From Actimicrobium sp047621345 (GTDB lineage Bacteria; Pseudomonadota; Gammaproteobacteria; Burkholderiales; Burkholderiaceae_D): a DNA stretch of 64,000 nt. Under the pieces are notes generated by a model. That model was not told where the DNA came from. It ran no database searches and was given only the letters and a program-made list of their open reading frames with translations. The position numbers were made by a program, and so were the translations under genes. Location of the stretch: assembly GCA_047621345.1 (NCBI GenBank), contig JBLHLW010000010.1, positions 15,913 to 79,912 on the forward strand. The letters run 5' to 3'. The first letter of the stretch is position 1. Each line of letters opens with the position of its first letter. Below, one piece after another: positions 42,429 through 51,601 of this stretch.

Positions 42429-44604
42429 GCAGCTTCCCTCCGGATAAGGCGTCCAGTACTTGCTCTTTCGGACCGTCGGCGATGATGCGTCCACCCTCGA
42501 CCACCAGCAAACGATTGACCAGCGTCAGCATCGAGGCGCGGTGCGTGATCAGGATCAGGGTCTTGTTGCCGAGTTGCTGCGACAGGCGCGTCTTGAAGTT
42601 GTCTTCAGAACGGTTATCGAGCGAATTGGTCGGTTCGTCCAGGACTAGCACGTTCGGGTCTTGCAACAAGGCGCGGGCAATCGCGACCGACTGGCGCTGG
42701 CCACCGGAAAGGCCATCGCCGCGTTCTCCTACGGGGCGGTCGAATCCTTGCGGATGGCGATTGACGAATTCGGTGACGCCGGCAATGTCGGCGGCACGCA
42801 GCATCGCCGCATCATCGGCGTGCGGTGCGCCCATGACGATGTTGTCTTTGATGCTGCCAAAAAATAGCACCGGGTCTTGTGGCACGTAGCCGATGTGGCG
42901 GCGCAAGTCGATCGGATCGATTTGTTGCTGATCGACGCCATCGATCCAGATTGCGCCATCGCTGGGCTGGTACAGGCCGAGGATCAGCTTTTCGATGGTC
43001 GATTTGCCAGAGCCGATGCGGCCAATGATGCCAACCCGTTCGCCCGGTTCAATCTTGAACGAAATCTTGCTGAGTGCTTCGACCGGTTGTTCGGGATAGG
43101 CAAAGCTGGTGTTCTGGAACTCAATGCCGCCTTTGAAATCAGGCCGGTGCACAAAGTTTTTGCCGGGTGGATGTTCGACCGGCAAATTCATGATGCGGTC
43201 CAGTCCGATCAGTGCGGTGCGGGCATGATGGAAGCGTGTCGCCAGCGCGGCGACTTGCGACAGCGGTGCCAGCGTGCGACCGGCCAGCATTGTGCAAGCG
43301 ATCAGTGCTCCCATCGACAAGGACTTGTCGGCGATCAGATAGACCCCGACGATGATCAGCGCGACATTGGCCAGTTGCTGGATCAGCACGCCGGCGTTGA
43401 TGCTGGCAGCCGACAGAAGTCGCGCGCGCAAACTGAGCTTGCCGATCTGTCCGACTAGCTGCTCCCAGCGGCGCTGAGCCGGGCCTTCGGCCGAGATGGC
43501 TTTGATGGTGTCGAGTCCGGCCAGGGTTTCGATCAGCGTGGCCTGCCGTTGCGAACCGACCGTGAAGGTCTGGTTGATGACGCGTGCCAGCGGTCGTTGC
43601 AGCAGCATGCCGGGAATCAGGATCAATGGAATCGCAACGAGGGGAACCAGTACCAGCGGCCCGCCGACCCACCAGATGATGAGCAGGTAGAGCACGGTGA
43701 ATGGCAGGTCGATGAGTGTGGTGATGGTGGCCGAGGTGAGGAATTCGCGAAAGGATTCGAATTCGGTCAGGCTGTTGGCAAAGCCGCCGACTGACTTGGG
43801 ACGCACCGCCAGGCGGATCGCGAGGATTTTTTCATAGATCGCCGATGACAATGCCATATCGATTTTCTTGCCGGCGACGTCGATGAAATAGCCGCGCAAA
43901 CTGCGCATCGCAAAATCAAAAAGGAAAACGATGGCCACGCCGATGGCCAGCACCCAGAGCGTTTCAAAGGTCTGGTTGGGCACCACGCGGTCATACACGT
44001 TCATCGTGAACAGCGGCAGTACCAGTGCAAACAGGTTCACTAGAAATGACGCAATCAGGACTTCGGAATAGATGCGCCACGATTGCCGAAGCGGGGTCCA
44101 GAACCAGTGGCCGCCGGCGGGGGTGTCGACTTTATCGGCGCGGGCATCGAACTTGAACATTGGCCGAACGAAAATTACGTGGCCGGTACAGGAGGCTTGC
44201 AAGGTGTCGGCATTGATGTCGAGCTCGCCATCGCCAGCTTCAGGCTGGATGATGCGCACCGTACCGTCATTACCCTTGTGAGTGAGGATGCAGGCCTGGC
44301 CATTTTTTAATAGCAAGACTGCGGGTAACGTCAGTTGGTTGATGCGCGGCAGCGCGCGCTGGACGATGCGCGCCGAGAGACCGGCACGGGCTGCTGCCCG
44401 AATGAATAACTCTGGCGTGAGCTGATTGTTCTCCAGTGGCAGGCCGGCTGTTAGCGTTTGGCGGGAATGCGGCTGGTGTCGTAGGCGGGTCAGCGTGACC
44501 AGACATTCGGCCAGCGGATCATCGGGTTGCATCGCATCGCGGGGCAGCGGCCAGTCAGGAGCGACAGCATCGGCTGCATCGGGAGGGCATTCGTTGTCAC
44601 GCAT
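42412..44604 (-). CDS. Type I secretion ABC transporter (LapB/LssB-like, C39-like domain)
   Basis: This 730-residue exporter has an N-terminal C39-peptidase-like domain (about 30-155) lacking the usual catalytic Cys context, so it is probably a substrate-docking rather than cleaving domain. Six membrane helices (about 175-460) follow, then the ATPase domain: Walker A GRIGSGKST, signature LSGGQRQSVAIARALL, Walker B VLVLDEPT and the H-loop ITHRAS. It resembles transporters for RTX adhesins such as LapA. No TolC-type gene and no large RTX substrate lie in the window. Confidence 0.9.
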   Translation of the reverse strand: MRDNECPPDAADAVAPDWPLPRDAMQPDDPLAECLVTLTRLRHQPHSRQTLTAGLPLENNQLTPELFIRAAARAGLSARIVQRALPRINQLTLPAVLLLKNGQACILTHKGNDGTVRIIQPEAGDGELDINADTLQASCTGHVIFVRPMFKFDARADKVDTPAGGHWFWTPLRQSWRIYSEVLIASFLVNLFALVLPLFTMNVYDRVVPNQTFETLWVLAIGVAIVFLFDFAMRSLRGYFIDVAGKKIDMALSSAIYEKILAIRLAVRPKSVGGFANSLTEFESFREFLTSATITTLIDLPFTVLYLLIIWWVGGPLVLVPLVAIPLILIPGMLLQRPLARVINQTFTVGSQRQATLIETLAGLDTIKAISAEGPAQRRWEQLVGQIGKLSLRARLLSAASINAGVLIQQLANVALIIVGVYLIADKSLSMGALIACTMLAGRTLAPLSQVAALATRFHHARTALIGLDRIMNLPVEHPPGKNFVHRPDFKGGIEFQNTSFAYPEQPVEALSKISFKIEPGERVGIIGRIGSGKSTIEKLILGLYQPSDGAIWIDGVDQQQIDPIDLRRHIGYVPQDPVLFFGSIKDNIVMGAPHADDAAMLRAADIAGVTEFVNRHPQGFDRPVGERGDGLSGGQRQSVAIARALLQDPNVLVLDEPTNSLDNRSEDNFKTRLSQQLGNKTLILITHRASMLTLVNRLLVVEGGRIIADGPKEQVLDALSGGKLHVAKV

Positions 44605-44740
44605 GAAAAAAACCTTTTGGTGGACGCTTTGATGCGGAGAATTCTAAACGCAAACAGAGTCGAGACTGCGTGCAACATCAAACTACGATCGGAAAATCGC
44701 GCTAGCATGGGCCGCCTCGGGTATTGCGAAGGGCATTGTC

Positions 44741-46033
44741 GTGCTACCAACCAATTTGTTATTGCGGAAACTGACTTTCTTCATTGTGCTGTCCTGCGGC
44801 CTGATGACGACGACGGGCTTGCGGGCCGCACCAGTGCTCGAAGTCGTCTCGTTTGGTATGGGTGACGGGCGTGCCGGAGGTCAGATGGCCGCCACGCCGC
44901 AGGATTTTGTCTACGACGACACGTCGCCAATCAATGCGCAGGAATCGACCTGGAGCGGCCCGATACGCGTGGCGCCGAACGACACCTGGCAGACCATTCT
45001 GGCGCGTTCCCAGACGCCGGACACTGCCTGGACGGCGCGTCTGACGCAGGTCAATCGGTTGGGTTGGCCGCAGCGGCCGGTGCGTGGCAGTAAGGTGTGG
45101 ATCGAATGGAGCGGCACCCATGCGCCGTTGGCGGTGTTTTACTCCGTGTCGTCGCGCCAGATGCTGATGGCCAGGATGATGGACGGTGAGTTGCGCATTC
45201 GCGAGGCGACTCGTGACGGCGTTCAGCCGCCCGCGTTGTCCGGTGGTGCGCTCTATGCGGCGGCCGATACGATAGGGCTGCCGGAAGAAATTGTTGATCA
45301 ACTGGTGGCGCTGTTTTCAGGAGAGCTGGATTTTCACCGCGACCTGACACAGGGTTTCAAGGGGACGGTACTGTTCGAAATGCAGTTTTCTGAAGGGCAG
45401 ATCGGCCGGCCGGGCCGCATCCTCGCAGCCCGGTTAGTGACGCCGCAGCGCACGCATACGGCGTACCTGTTTGATGACGTGGCTGCCGGCGAGCGCCGGT
45501 ATTTTAGTGCAGACGGCCATCCGATACAGCAGACATTCCTGCAATCGCCCATTCTTTTTTCACGGTTGACCTCGGGTTACTCCGTGGCGCGCTTTCATCC
45601 GATTTTGCAGACATGGCGCGCCCACACTGGCGTCGATTTTGCTGCGCCGGCGGGCACGCCGGTGCGCATTACCGCGGATGGTGTGGTTGAGTTTGTCGGT
45701 GAGCGGGGTGGTTACGGCAATCTGGTACTGATCCGGCATGCCGACGATCTGTCGACCTATTATGGCCATTTGCAAGGGTTCAGCAAGGGGTTGAAAGTCG
45801 GCATGACAGTGCGTCAGGGTGACCTGCTGGGGACGGTTGGCATGACTGGCTTGGCCACCGGGCCGCACCTGCATTACGAATTGCGCCGACTAGGACAACC
45901 GTTCGATCCGGCTTTGTTGCGTAGCCCGCCGGCATCATTGCCGGCAAGCCAGTTGGTGCGCTTCGATCATCTGGTGCATTGGTACGAGACAAAGTTGTCG
46001 GCGTCGACCCGTTCTCATTTCGTTACGCGCTAG
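44741..46033 (+). CDS. M23-family metallopeptidase (peptidoglycan DD-endopeptidase type)
   Basis: The 430-residue exported protein starts at GTG (44741) with a signal peptide (FFIVLSCGLMTTTGLRA). A LysM-like/OapA-like region (NDTWQTILARSQTPDTAWTA) precedes the catalytic LytM domain. The zinc and catalytic residues are in RAHTGVDFAAPAGTPV and GPHLHYELR; the intermediate motif is VLIRHADDLSTYYGHL. It probably cleaves peptidoglycan cross-links in the periplasm. It is divergent from the type I secretion genes and its last 11 bases overlap the convergent GGDEF gene. Confidence 0.9.
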   Translation: MLPTNLLLRKLTFFIVLSCGLMTTTGLRAAPVLEVVSFGMGDGRAGGQMAATPQDFVYDDTSPINAQESTWSGPIRVAPNDTWQTILARSQTPDTAWTARLTQVNRLGWPQRPVRGSKVWIEWSGTHAPLAVFYSVSSRQMLMARMMDGELRIREATRDGVQPPALSGGALYAAADTIGLPEEIVDQLVALFSGELDFHRDLTQGFKGTVLFEMQFSEGQIGRPGRILAARLVTPQRTHTAYLFDDVAAGERRYFSADGHPIQQTFLQSPILFSRLTSGYSVARFHPILQTWRAHTGVDFAAPAGTPVRITADGVVEFVGERGGYGNLVLIRHADDLSTYYGHLQGFSKGLKVGMTVRQGDLLGTVGMTGLATGPHLHYELRRLGQPFDPALLRSPPASLPASQLVRFDHLVHWYETKLSASTRSHFVTR

Positions 46034-47957
46034 GTGATGATCCGCGGGATGGTTCGTCCTTGTCGTACATCCGATATTGATTTTTTCCTTCCGACTTGGC
46101 GCGGTACATTGCGGTGTCTGCATTCCTGAGCAGAGCGTCGGGCTCAATCCCGTCGCGCGGGAACAGGCTGATACCGACCGAGGCGCCTACCGATCTGACG
46201 CCCTGACTGAGTATGAATGGGCGGTTGAATGCTTCGATAATGCGTACAGCGACGCGCGTGGCATCGTTTTCCGACAGGATGGGTTCGAGGATGGCCGTGA
46301 ATTCGTCCCCGCCTAGTCGAATGACATGGTCGCCGGGACGCAGTACCGATTGCAGACGTTTTGCCGCTTGCTGCAGCAATTCGTCGCCGGCGGCATGCCC
46401 TAGCGTGTCATTGACGCTCTTGAACTCATCGAGATCGACGAATAGCAGCGCCAGCATGCTACCGGCCTGAGCATTACGCTCGATGGCTGCGGGCAGGAAC
46501 CCGGTCAGCCAGTGACGACTTGGCAGCATGGTGAGTGCATCTTCGTTTGCGACGCGGGTGAGTTCGTTGTTGTGATTCTTGATGGCAGAAATGTCACGTA
46601 GCGTCATCGCCAATCCCGTATTGGCGCGCACCAGTCGACGATGTAGCCAGGTGCCGCGCAACGGACTGTCATCGACGACTTCGAATTCATCTTCGTAAAA
46701 ACCACTCTGCATGGCTTGGCAGAGTACGTTGAACATGGTTTTCTGGTGCGCTCCCTCGTTGTGCTCGGTAAAGCGCGAGCCGATTAGCTGTTCGCGCAAC
46801 TTGCCGATCAATAACGCGCCTCGTTCATTGCAATCTTCGATCAGAAAATCGACCAGATGCTGTTCTGAGTCGAAGATTGCACTCAGCATGTAAAAGCCCT
46901 CGTTGCCCCACTCGGTCGCGATCCGGTACGTACGTTTGACTTCCTCCGATTGGTATTGGCGCCGAGCCATCCGTACCGACATGAGGATGCCGATGAGCGA
47001 TAGCGCCAGTAGAAATGCCGAAGCGCTCATTGCACCTTGGTGGTACGTTTCCCAGGTCGCAAGGTAAGGCGCCAGCAAGTGCTGCTGCGATAATCCAACG
47101 AGCGTCACGAAAGGGTAAGCTGATAACGCTTGCCATGCCAGATAACGTGTTTCGCCATCGGCAAAGATGGTGCTGTCGGACGCGATGGTAACGCCGCGCT
47201 GAACTGGTACGCGAATCGGCATGTGGCGAATCGCCGGACTATCAGACGGGTACACTCTATTACCGATCCGTGAGCCGCGAATTGCGCTGTCCTTGTCCTT
47301 GTCCGTGACCGCGAGCAAGTCTGCCTGTCCAAGGCTGGCGCTGTCAAAAAAAGCAGTGAAGTAAGCTGGTTCGGCCGAGATCACGATCACGCCATCGAAC
47401 GCGCCTCCGGCATCCTGCAAACGGCGCGACAGTTGTATCGTGGGTTTCTCGAACAATCCGGCAGATATCATCGGACCGATGTGCAGATGGTCCTCAGTGG
47501 CGTTCCGCTGGACCAGAAAGTACGCCATCTTCGCCACGCTCACACCAGGCTTGACACTGCGCGTGCTGGTTACCACGGCTCCGTTGCGGTCAAGGATTGT
47601 TGCAGACAGTAAGCCATTGTTTGGAAACAGGCTGCTGCCAAGCGGATTATCGAGATGTAATTGCCCATTACTCTGCTGCCAATCCAAGCGCAGGTGGATC
47701 GCTAACTGATCGGCTTGATCGAGCAAACGCGTCAAGTGCTGGGCAAAGGAGGTGGCAATGTACGAGGCATTCGCCCGGGCATTTTGCTCCACGAATTCAT
47801 GATCGGACTTGATGATCGATAGTGTGATGCTCCAGATAATGACTGCTAATGCCAGACAACCGACGGGCCAGATTGCTATTGCTGCCAGGTTGCCTTTGAT
47901 GAATGCCATGGGAGATGGCGGCTGCAACCATGCTTGGGGCGCGCTTTGCTGGGGCAT
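46023..47957 (-). CDS. Membrane diguanylate cyclase (sensor-GGDEF)
   Basis: The 644-residue protein has two membrane helices (about 20-50 and 295-315) flanking a periplasmic Cache-like sensor, a PAS-like segment (about 335-450) and a C-terminal GGDEF domain with intact RLGGDEF and VDLDEFKSVND. It should make c-di-GMP in response to an external cue. GGAGAT lies 9 nt before the ATG at 47957. It lies next to the M23 and type I secretion genes; c-di-GMP control of RTX adhesin release is known for LapA systems, but no LapD or LapG gene is here, so a link is only suggestive. Confidence 0.9.
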   Translation of the reverse strand: MPQQSAPQAWLQPPSPMAFIKGNLAAIAIWPVGCLALAVIIWSITLSIIKSDHEFVEQNARANASYIATSFAQHLTRLLDQADQLAIHLRLDWQQSNGQLHLDNPLGSSLFPNNGLLSATILDRNGAVVTSTRSVKPGVSVAKMAYFLVQRNATEDHLHIGPMISAGLFEKPTIQLSRRLQDAGGAFDGVIVISAEPAYFTAFFDSASLGQADLLAVTDKDKDSAIRGSRIGNRVYPSDSPAIRHMPIRVPVQRGVTIASDSTIFADGETRYLAWQALSAYPFVTLVGLSQQHLLAPYLATWETYHQGAMSASAFLLALSLIGILMSVRMARRQYQSEEVKRTYRIATEWGNEGFYMLSAIFDSEQHLVDFLIEDCNERGALLIGKLREQLIGSRFTEHNEGAHQKTMFNVLCQAMQSGFYEDEFEVVDDSPLRGTWLHRRLVRANTGLAMTLRDISAIKNHNNELTRVANEDALTMLPSRHWLTGFLPAAIERNAQAGSMLALLFVDLDEFKSVNDTLGHAAGDELLQQAAKRLQSVLRPGDHVIRLGGDEFTAILEPILSENDATRVAVRIIEAFNRPFILSQGVRSVGASVGISLFPRDGIEPDALLRNADTAMYRAKSEGKNQYRMYDKDEPSRGSSPSA

Positions 47958-48274
47958 CGCTAGGTTATCTCCGTGAAGTCATGTGCCTGGGATTGCGGTA
48001 TGTCACGTCAAGCCGCATCATTCGGGAAGAAGCGGGTGATGAAAATCATAGTACCGCTAAACTAATGGTAATAAATAAATCAATACCATTAGTATTATTG
48101 GAGATGTGGTTGGTTGCTTGTGGGCACAATATTTTCAGGGGTAGTGACTTCGCGTGCACCCTAGTGGCACAGGAAAAGCCGTCTTGCAATCACGACGTCT
48201 ATTGATCCGATTCGATCTTCATGCACATGACGATCTTCGAGATAACAGCGTTTCTGAAAAACGCCGATGTGATT
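47958..48274. other. 317-bp intergenic region with a perfect inverted repeat
   Basis: No gene is supported. The notable element is the 10-bp inverted repeat ACTAATGGTA (48061-48070) / TACCATTAGT (48084-48093) separated by an AT-rich 13-nt loop. It lies about 100 bp upstream of the GGDEF gene and downstream of the LysE gene. It could be an operator or a weak terminator without a T tract. Confidence 0.6.
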
Positions 48275-48916
48275 TCAGCTTGTGCCGCGCTTAACGAAAA
48301 ACAGTGCTCCCCCGACAGCCATCAACACACCGCCGAAAAACCGGTTTTGTTTTTTCATGGCCCGCGGATCGCGGAAATAGCGCTGCATGGACGATGCCGC
48401 AAGTGCATACGTATGCATCACCATCAGGTCGATTGCACACATGGTGATGCCAAGGATGATGAGTTGCGGTAATAGCGCAGCAGTACTGGTGATGAATTGC
48501 GGCAGTACCGCGACCATAAAAATAATACCTTTCGGGTTCGTGGCGTTAGTCAGGAACCCGGTCATCAGTCGCTTTCGCCAACTCGGTACATCGGCAGCTG
48601 CGGACAGATGGGGGCTGGTGTCATCGACATTGATTCTGGCGCGCCACTGGTTCACACCAAGGTAAATGAGGTAGAGCGCCCCCACGATTTTGACTGCGTT
48701 GAATGCGACTTCTGAGGCTAACAGCAGCGAACCGACGCCAGCCCCAGCGATGATTAATATCATTAACAAGCCGGCTTGCAAGCCGACGATGGTGACGCTG
48801 GTGCGTTTTACCCCGTACGACAAGCCGTGCGACATCGACAATACTGCACCGGAACCTGGAGAAATGGCGATGATGCAGGCGGCGACGACAAAAGTGATCC
48901 AGGTGGCGAGAGTCAT
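48275..48916 (-). CDS. LysE/RhtB-family amino-acid exporter
   Basis: The 213-residue protein has six hydrophobic segments and the N-terminal family pattern ISPGSGAVLSMSHGLSYG, then LGVNQWRARI and LTNATNPKGIIFMVAVLPQF. Members export amino acids such as homoserine, threonine, lysine or leucine; the substrate here is not evident. It lies 13 bp downstream of glnS on the same strand and may be co-transcribed. Confidence 0.9.
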   Translation of the reverse strand: MTLATWITFVVAACIIAISPGSGAVLSMSHGLSYGVKRTSVTIVGLQAGLLMILIIAGAGVGSLLLASEVAFNAVKIVGALYLIYLGVNQWRARINVDDTSPHLSAAADVPSWRKRLMTGFLTNATNPKGIIFMVAVLPQFITSTAALLPQLIILGITMCAIDLMVMHTYALAASSMQRYFRDPRAMKKQNRFFGGVLMAVGGALFFVKRGTS

Positions 48917-48929
48917 GAGGGTTGCCGGC

Positions 48930-50678
48930 TTACTTGCCCCAGCTATCTTTCAACGTTGTGATACGGTTGAATACCAGCCGGTCGGCATGTGAGTCGTGTC
49001 GGTCGGCGACGAAGTAGCCGTGCCGTTCGAACTGATACTTGTCATCTGCTTGCGCAGCCGCAAGGCTGGGTTCTACCCATGCGGCAACGACTTCCTTGGC
49101 GTTCGGATTGAGCGCGAGTTTAAAATCTTTGCCGCCGGCGTCCGGTTGCGCATCGGTGAATAGCCGGTCGTATAGACGGACTTCAGCTTGCAGGGCATGG
49201 GCCGCGCTAACCCAATGAATATTCCCCTTGACCTTGTAGTTGGCCGAACCTTCGGTGCCTGATTTGCTATCGGCAAAGTAGTGGCAATGTACCGCGGTGA
49301 CATTGCCCTCGGCATCTTTGTCGCAGCCAGTACATTCGACGACGAAGCCGTAGCGTAACCGCACCTTGTTGCCAGGGAATAACCGAAAATAGCCCTTGGT
49401 CGGGACTTCCATGAAGTCTTCCTGTTCGATCCACAAGGTGTCGGAAATGGGGAATTCACGGTTGCCGCGCTCGGGGAAGTGCGGATGGACTGGCGCGTGG
49501 CAGGCGATGATTTCTCCGGCCGGAAAGTTATCGATGATCAGTTTGAGCGGGCGCAGTACAGCCGTTGCGCGCGGCGCTTTCGGATCGAGGTCTTCGCGTA
49601 AGCAGCCATCGAGTGTGCCAATGTCGATCCAGCTATCCGACTTGGTCACGCCTGATCGTTCGCAGAAGAGTTGCAGCGATTCAGGTGTGAAGCCGCGTCG
49701 TCGCAAGCCGACGATGGTCGGCATGCGCGGGTCGTCCCAGCCATCGACGATGTGTTCTTCGACCAGTTCACGCAGCTTGCGTTTGCTGGTGACGACATAG
49801 GTCAGGTTCAGGCGTGCGAATTCATACTGGCGCGGTAGTGGATTTTTGAAGTAGCCCCCTTCAGCCAAGCGTTCCAGAATCCAGTCATAAAACGGACGGT
49901 GATCCTGAAATTCGAGCGTGCAAATCGAATGGGTAATATTTTCCAATGCATCCGAGATCGGATGCGTGTAGTCGTACATCGGATAAACGCACCATGCATC
50001 GCCGGTCCGGTGATGGTGGGCATGACGGATACGGTACATCGCCGGATCCCGCAGGTTCATATTGGGTGAAGCCATGTCGATGCGGGCCCGCAGTATGTGT
50101 AGACCATCAGCAAACTCACCGGCCTTCATGCGACGAAACAGCGCTAATGACTCTGCCGCCGAACGTGTCCTGAATGGTGAATCCTTACCCGGTTCACTGA
50201 AGCTGCCTCTGTTGGCCGCCATTTCATCCGCAGGCTGGCTATCAATATAGGCATGTCCGGCGGTAATCAGATATTCGGCCATGTTGTAAAGCCGGTCAAA
50301 ATAATCACTGGCGTAATACAGGTGCTCCTGACCGTCGCTGGTCCAGTCGAATCCCAGCCATTTGACCGAGTCGAGGATGGTATCGACATACTCCTGATCT
50401 TCACGCGCCGGGTTGGTGTCATCGAAACGCAGGTGCGCGCGGCCTTGATAGTCGCGTGCGAGACCAAAATTAAGGCAGATCGATTTTGCGTGGCCGATGT
50501 GCAAATAACCGTTCGGTTCGGGCGGAAAGCGCGTTATTACCTGTGGCAATGGGAGTCCTGCTGCGTCCGTACGGCCTGCGTGGGTCCGTGCTGCCAGATC
50601 GGCATCAATGATGCTACGCAGAAAATTGGAGGACGGCGCTGTGTCTGCCGCGACTAGGCTGTTGGGATCTTTGCTCAT
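48930..50678 (-). CDS. glnS: Glutaminyl-tRNA synthetase
   Basis: The 582-residue class I synthetase has the HIGH motif in RFPPEPNGYLHIGHAKSICL and a KMSKS-equivalent reading VVTSKRKL. Further signatures are FDDTNPAREDQEYV, SICTLEFQDHRPFYDW and a C-terminal anticodon-binding beta-barrel region (SDTLWIEQEDFMEVP). It charges tRNA-Gln directly. GlnRS is normally found in beta- and gammaproteobacteria. Length is near the usual 550-580. Confidence 0.95.
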   Translation of the reverse strand: MSKDPNSLVAADTAPSSNFLRSIIDADLAARTHAGRTDAAGLPLPQVITRFPPEPNGYLHIGHAKSICLNFGLARDYQGRAHLRFDDTNPAREDQEYVDTILDSVKWLGFDWTSDGQEHLYYASDYFDRLYNMAEYLITAGHAYIDSQPADEMAANRGSFSEPGKDSPFRTRSAAESLALFRRMKAGEFADGLHILRARIDMASPNMNLRDPAMYRIRHAHHHRTGDAWCVYPMYDYTHPISDALENITHSICTLEFQDHRPFYDWILERLAEGGYFKNPLPRQYEFARLNLTYVVTSKRKLRELVEEHIVDGWDDPRMPTIVGLRRRGFTPESLQLFCERSGVTKSDSWIDIGTLDGCLREDLDPKAPRATAVLRPLKLIIDNFPAGEIIACHAPVHPHFPERGNREFPISDTLWIEQEDFMEVPTKGYFRLFPGNKVRLRYGFVVECTGCDKDAEGNVTAVHCHYFADSKSGTEGSANYKVKGNIHWVSAAHALQAEVRLYDRLFTDAQPDAGGKDFKLALNPNAKEVVAAWVEPSLAAAQADDKYQFERHGYFVADRHDSHADRLVFNRITTLKDSWGK

Positions 50679-51004
50679 GGAGGACGGTCGGTGGTGAAAT
50701 GGTGGAGACTCAACATTTTACCGTAGCCGGTCGGTCGGTTCGTATTGCGTGCCCGCTAGCGATACCACCTGGTGTGCTGGTGGTCACAGGTCAAATGAAA
50801 TCGAGATCGCGACGCAGTGCAAAGTGCTGTGGGCGGGAGTCTCGTAATGCGGCAGTCGGTATGTGTACTTTTTCTAAATCGCGGCCTTCAAACGTTGAAA
50901 AATTCTCTCTTTTCTAACGGCTGCTTTACTTTTTCAAAAAAAGTGTTGTGTTGAAACCACAATTTGTTGGCCGAAGATATATTATTTTTCGAGAGTTTTT
51001 GACG

Positions 51005-51127
51005 ATGAATCTGTTAACCAGACAGGGTGGTCCGAGAGAGACCATTGTCGGGATTAGTGCAACACCTGCTCGTTATCAACAATGGTTGGTGCTTCATGAT
51101 TCTCCTATGGTGGTTCAGGATTTTTGA
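51005..51127 (+). CDS. Possible small protein of 40 residues
   Basis: An ATG at 51005 opens a 40-codon frame (starts MNLLTRQGGPRE, ends MVVQDF). The upstream sequence CGAGAG is a poor ribosome site. The composition is protein-like but no family is recognised, and it could be a remnant or chance. Confidence 0.2.
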   Translation: MNLLTRQGGPRETIVGISATPARYQQWLVLHDSPMVVQDF

Positions 51128-51466
51128 GCTCTTTTGTTTGTCGCGAGCGGCATTTTTTCATGTGAATTGGTAGCCGAGAACACTGAATGCCGGTGTCGGA
51201 GCGCCGAAGTTTGGCCGCGATAATTAAATTTAAACCAAATTAAATTCATATTGACGCGTCTTGTTCGACCTCTTGCTGCGCATGTCTGGCATCGTCAATT
51301 CCGCTGTTCTGCAATGGAATATGTAAAATCCAGATAGATTATTTCGGGCGTAGTTACTTGGCGAAGAGACATTGGAAATTCAATGTTTTTTGCGTAAATC
51401 TGAGGCGGTAGATGTTGAGTCAGATCAATCGCATTTTTTCAGCGGCCGCAAAAAATAGAGATTAAG

Positions 51467-51517
51467 CACTTCAGTAATCAGTAAAAAAACACTTCAATTA
51501 TTCTAATAATCAGTAAA
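51467..51517 (+). promoter_or_regulatory. Direct repeats upstream of the porin gene
   Basis: CACTTCA occurs at 51467-51473 and 51490-51496, and TAATCAGTAAA at 51475-51485 and 51507-51517, 32 bases apart (about three helical turns). Tandem sites of this spacing are typical of cooperative regulators such as OmpR-type proteins; the factor is unknown. Confidence 0.45.
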
Positions 51518-51520
51518 TAA

Positions 51521-51575
51521 GTTCGTCAGAAGCATCCCACCAATCATGTGGCTGGTGGTCATTTTCCAGACGAAC
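51521..51575 (+). promoter_or_regulatory. Large stem-loop in the porin 5' leader
   Basis: GTTCGTC (51521-51527) pairs perfectly with GACGAAC (51569-51575). Inside it CCACCA pairs with TGGTGG around a 10-nt loop. The structure ends 26 bases before the ATG and leaves the AGGG ribosome site free. Such leaders can stabilise porin mRNA or present a small-RNA site. Confidence 0.5.
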
Positions 51576-51601
51576 ATTTTCAATAACCTCAGGGATCATT
51601 C

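Larger units (their letters stand above)
50679..51601. other. 923-bp non-coding region upstream of the porin
   Basis: The first part presumably holds the glnS promoter. The middle is AT-rich, with an ACTTTTT/AAAAAAGT inverted repeat near 50930-50945 and a 40-codon frame at 51005-51127. The last 140 bp contain repeated sequence elements and a large hairpin in the porin leader. A 72-codon frame at 50699-50917 has no coding character. Confidence 0.65.

Noticed and set aside
48930..50678. GlnRS VTSKRKL motif as a sign of inactivation
   Set aside because: The variation is at a non-essential position of the KMSKS loop and the rest of the enzyme is intact and essential, so it is probably a normal lineage difference.
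50699..50917. 72-codon plus-strand frame upstream of the porin
   Set aside because: Its composition and codon use do not look coding, there is no ribosome site, and it overlaps the probable glnS promoter region.
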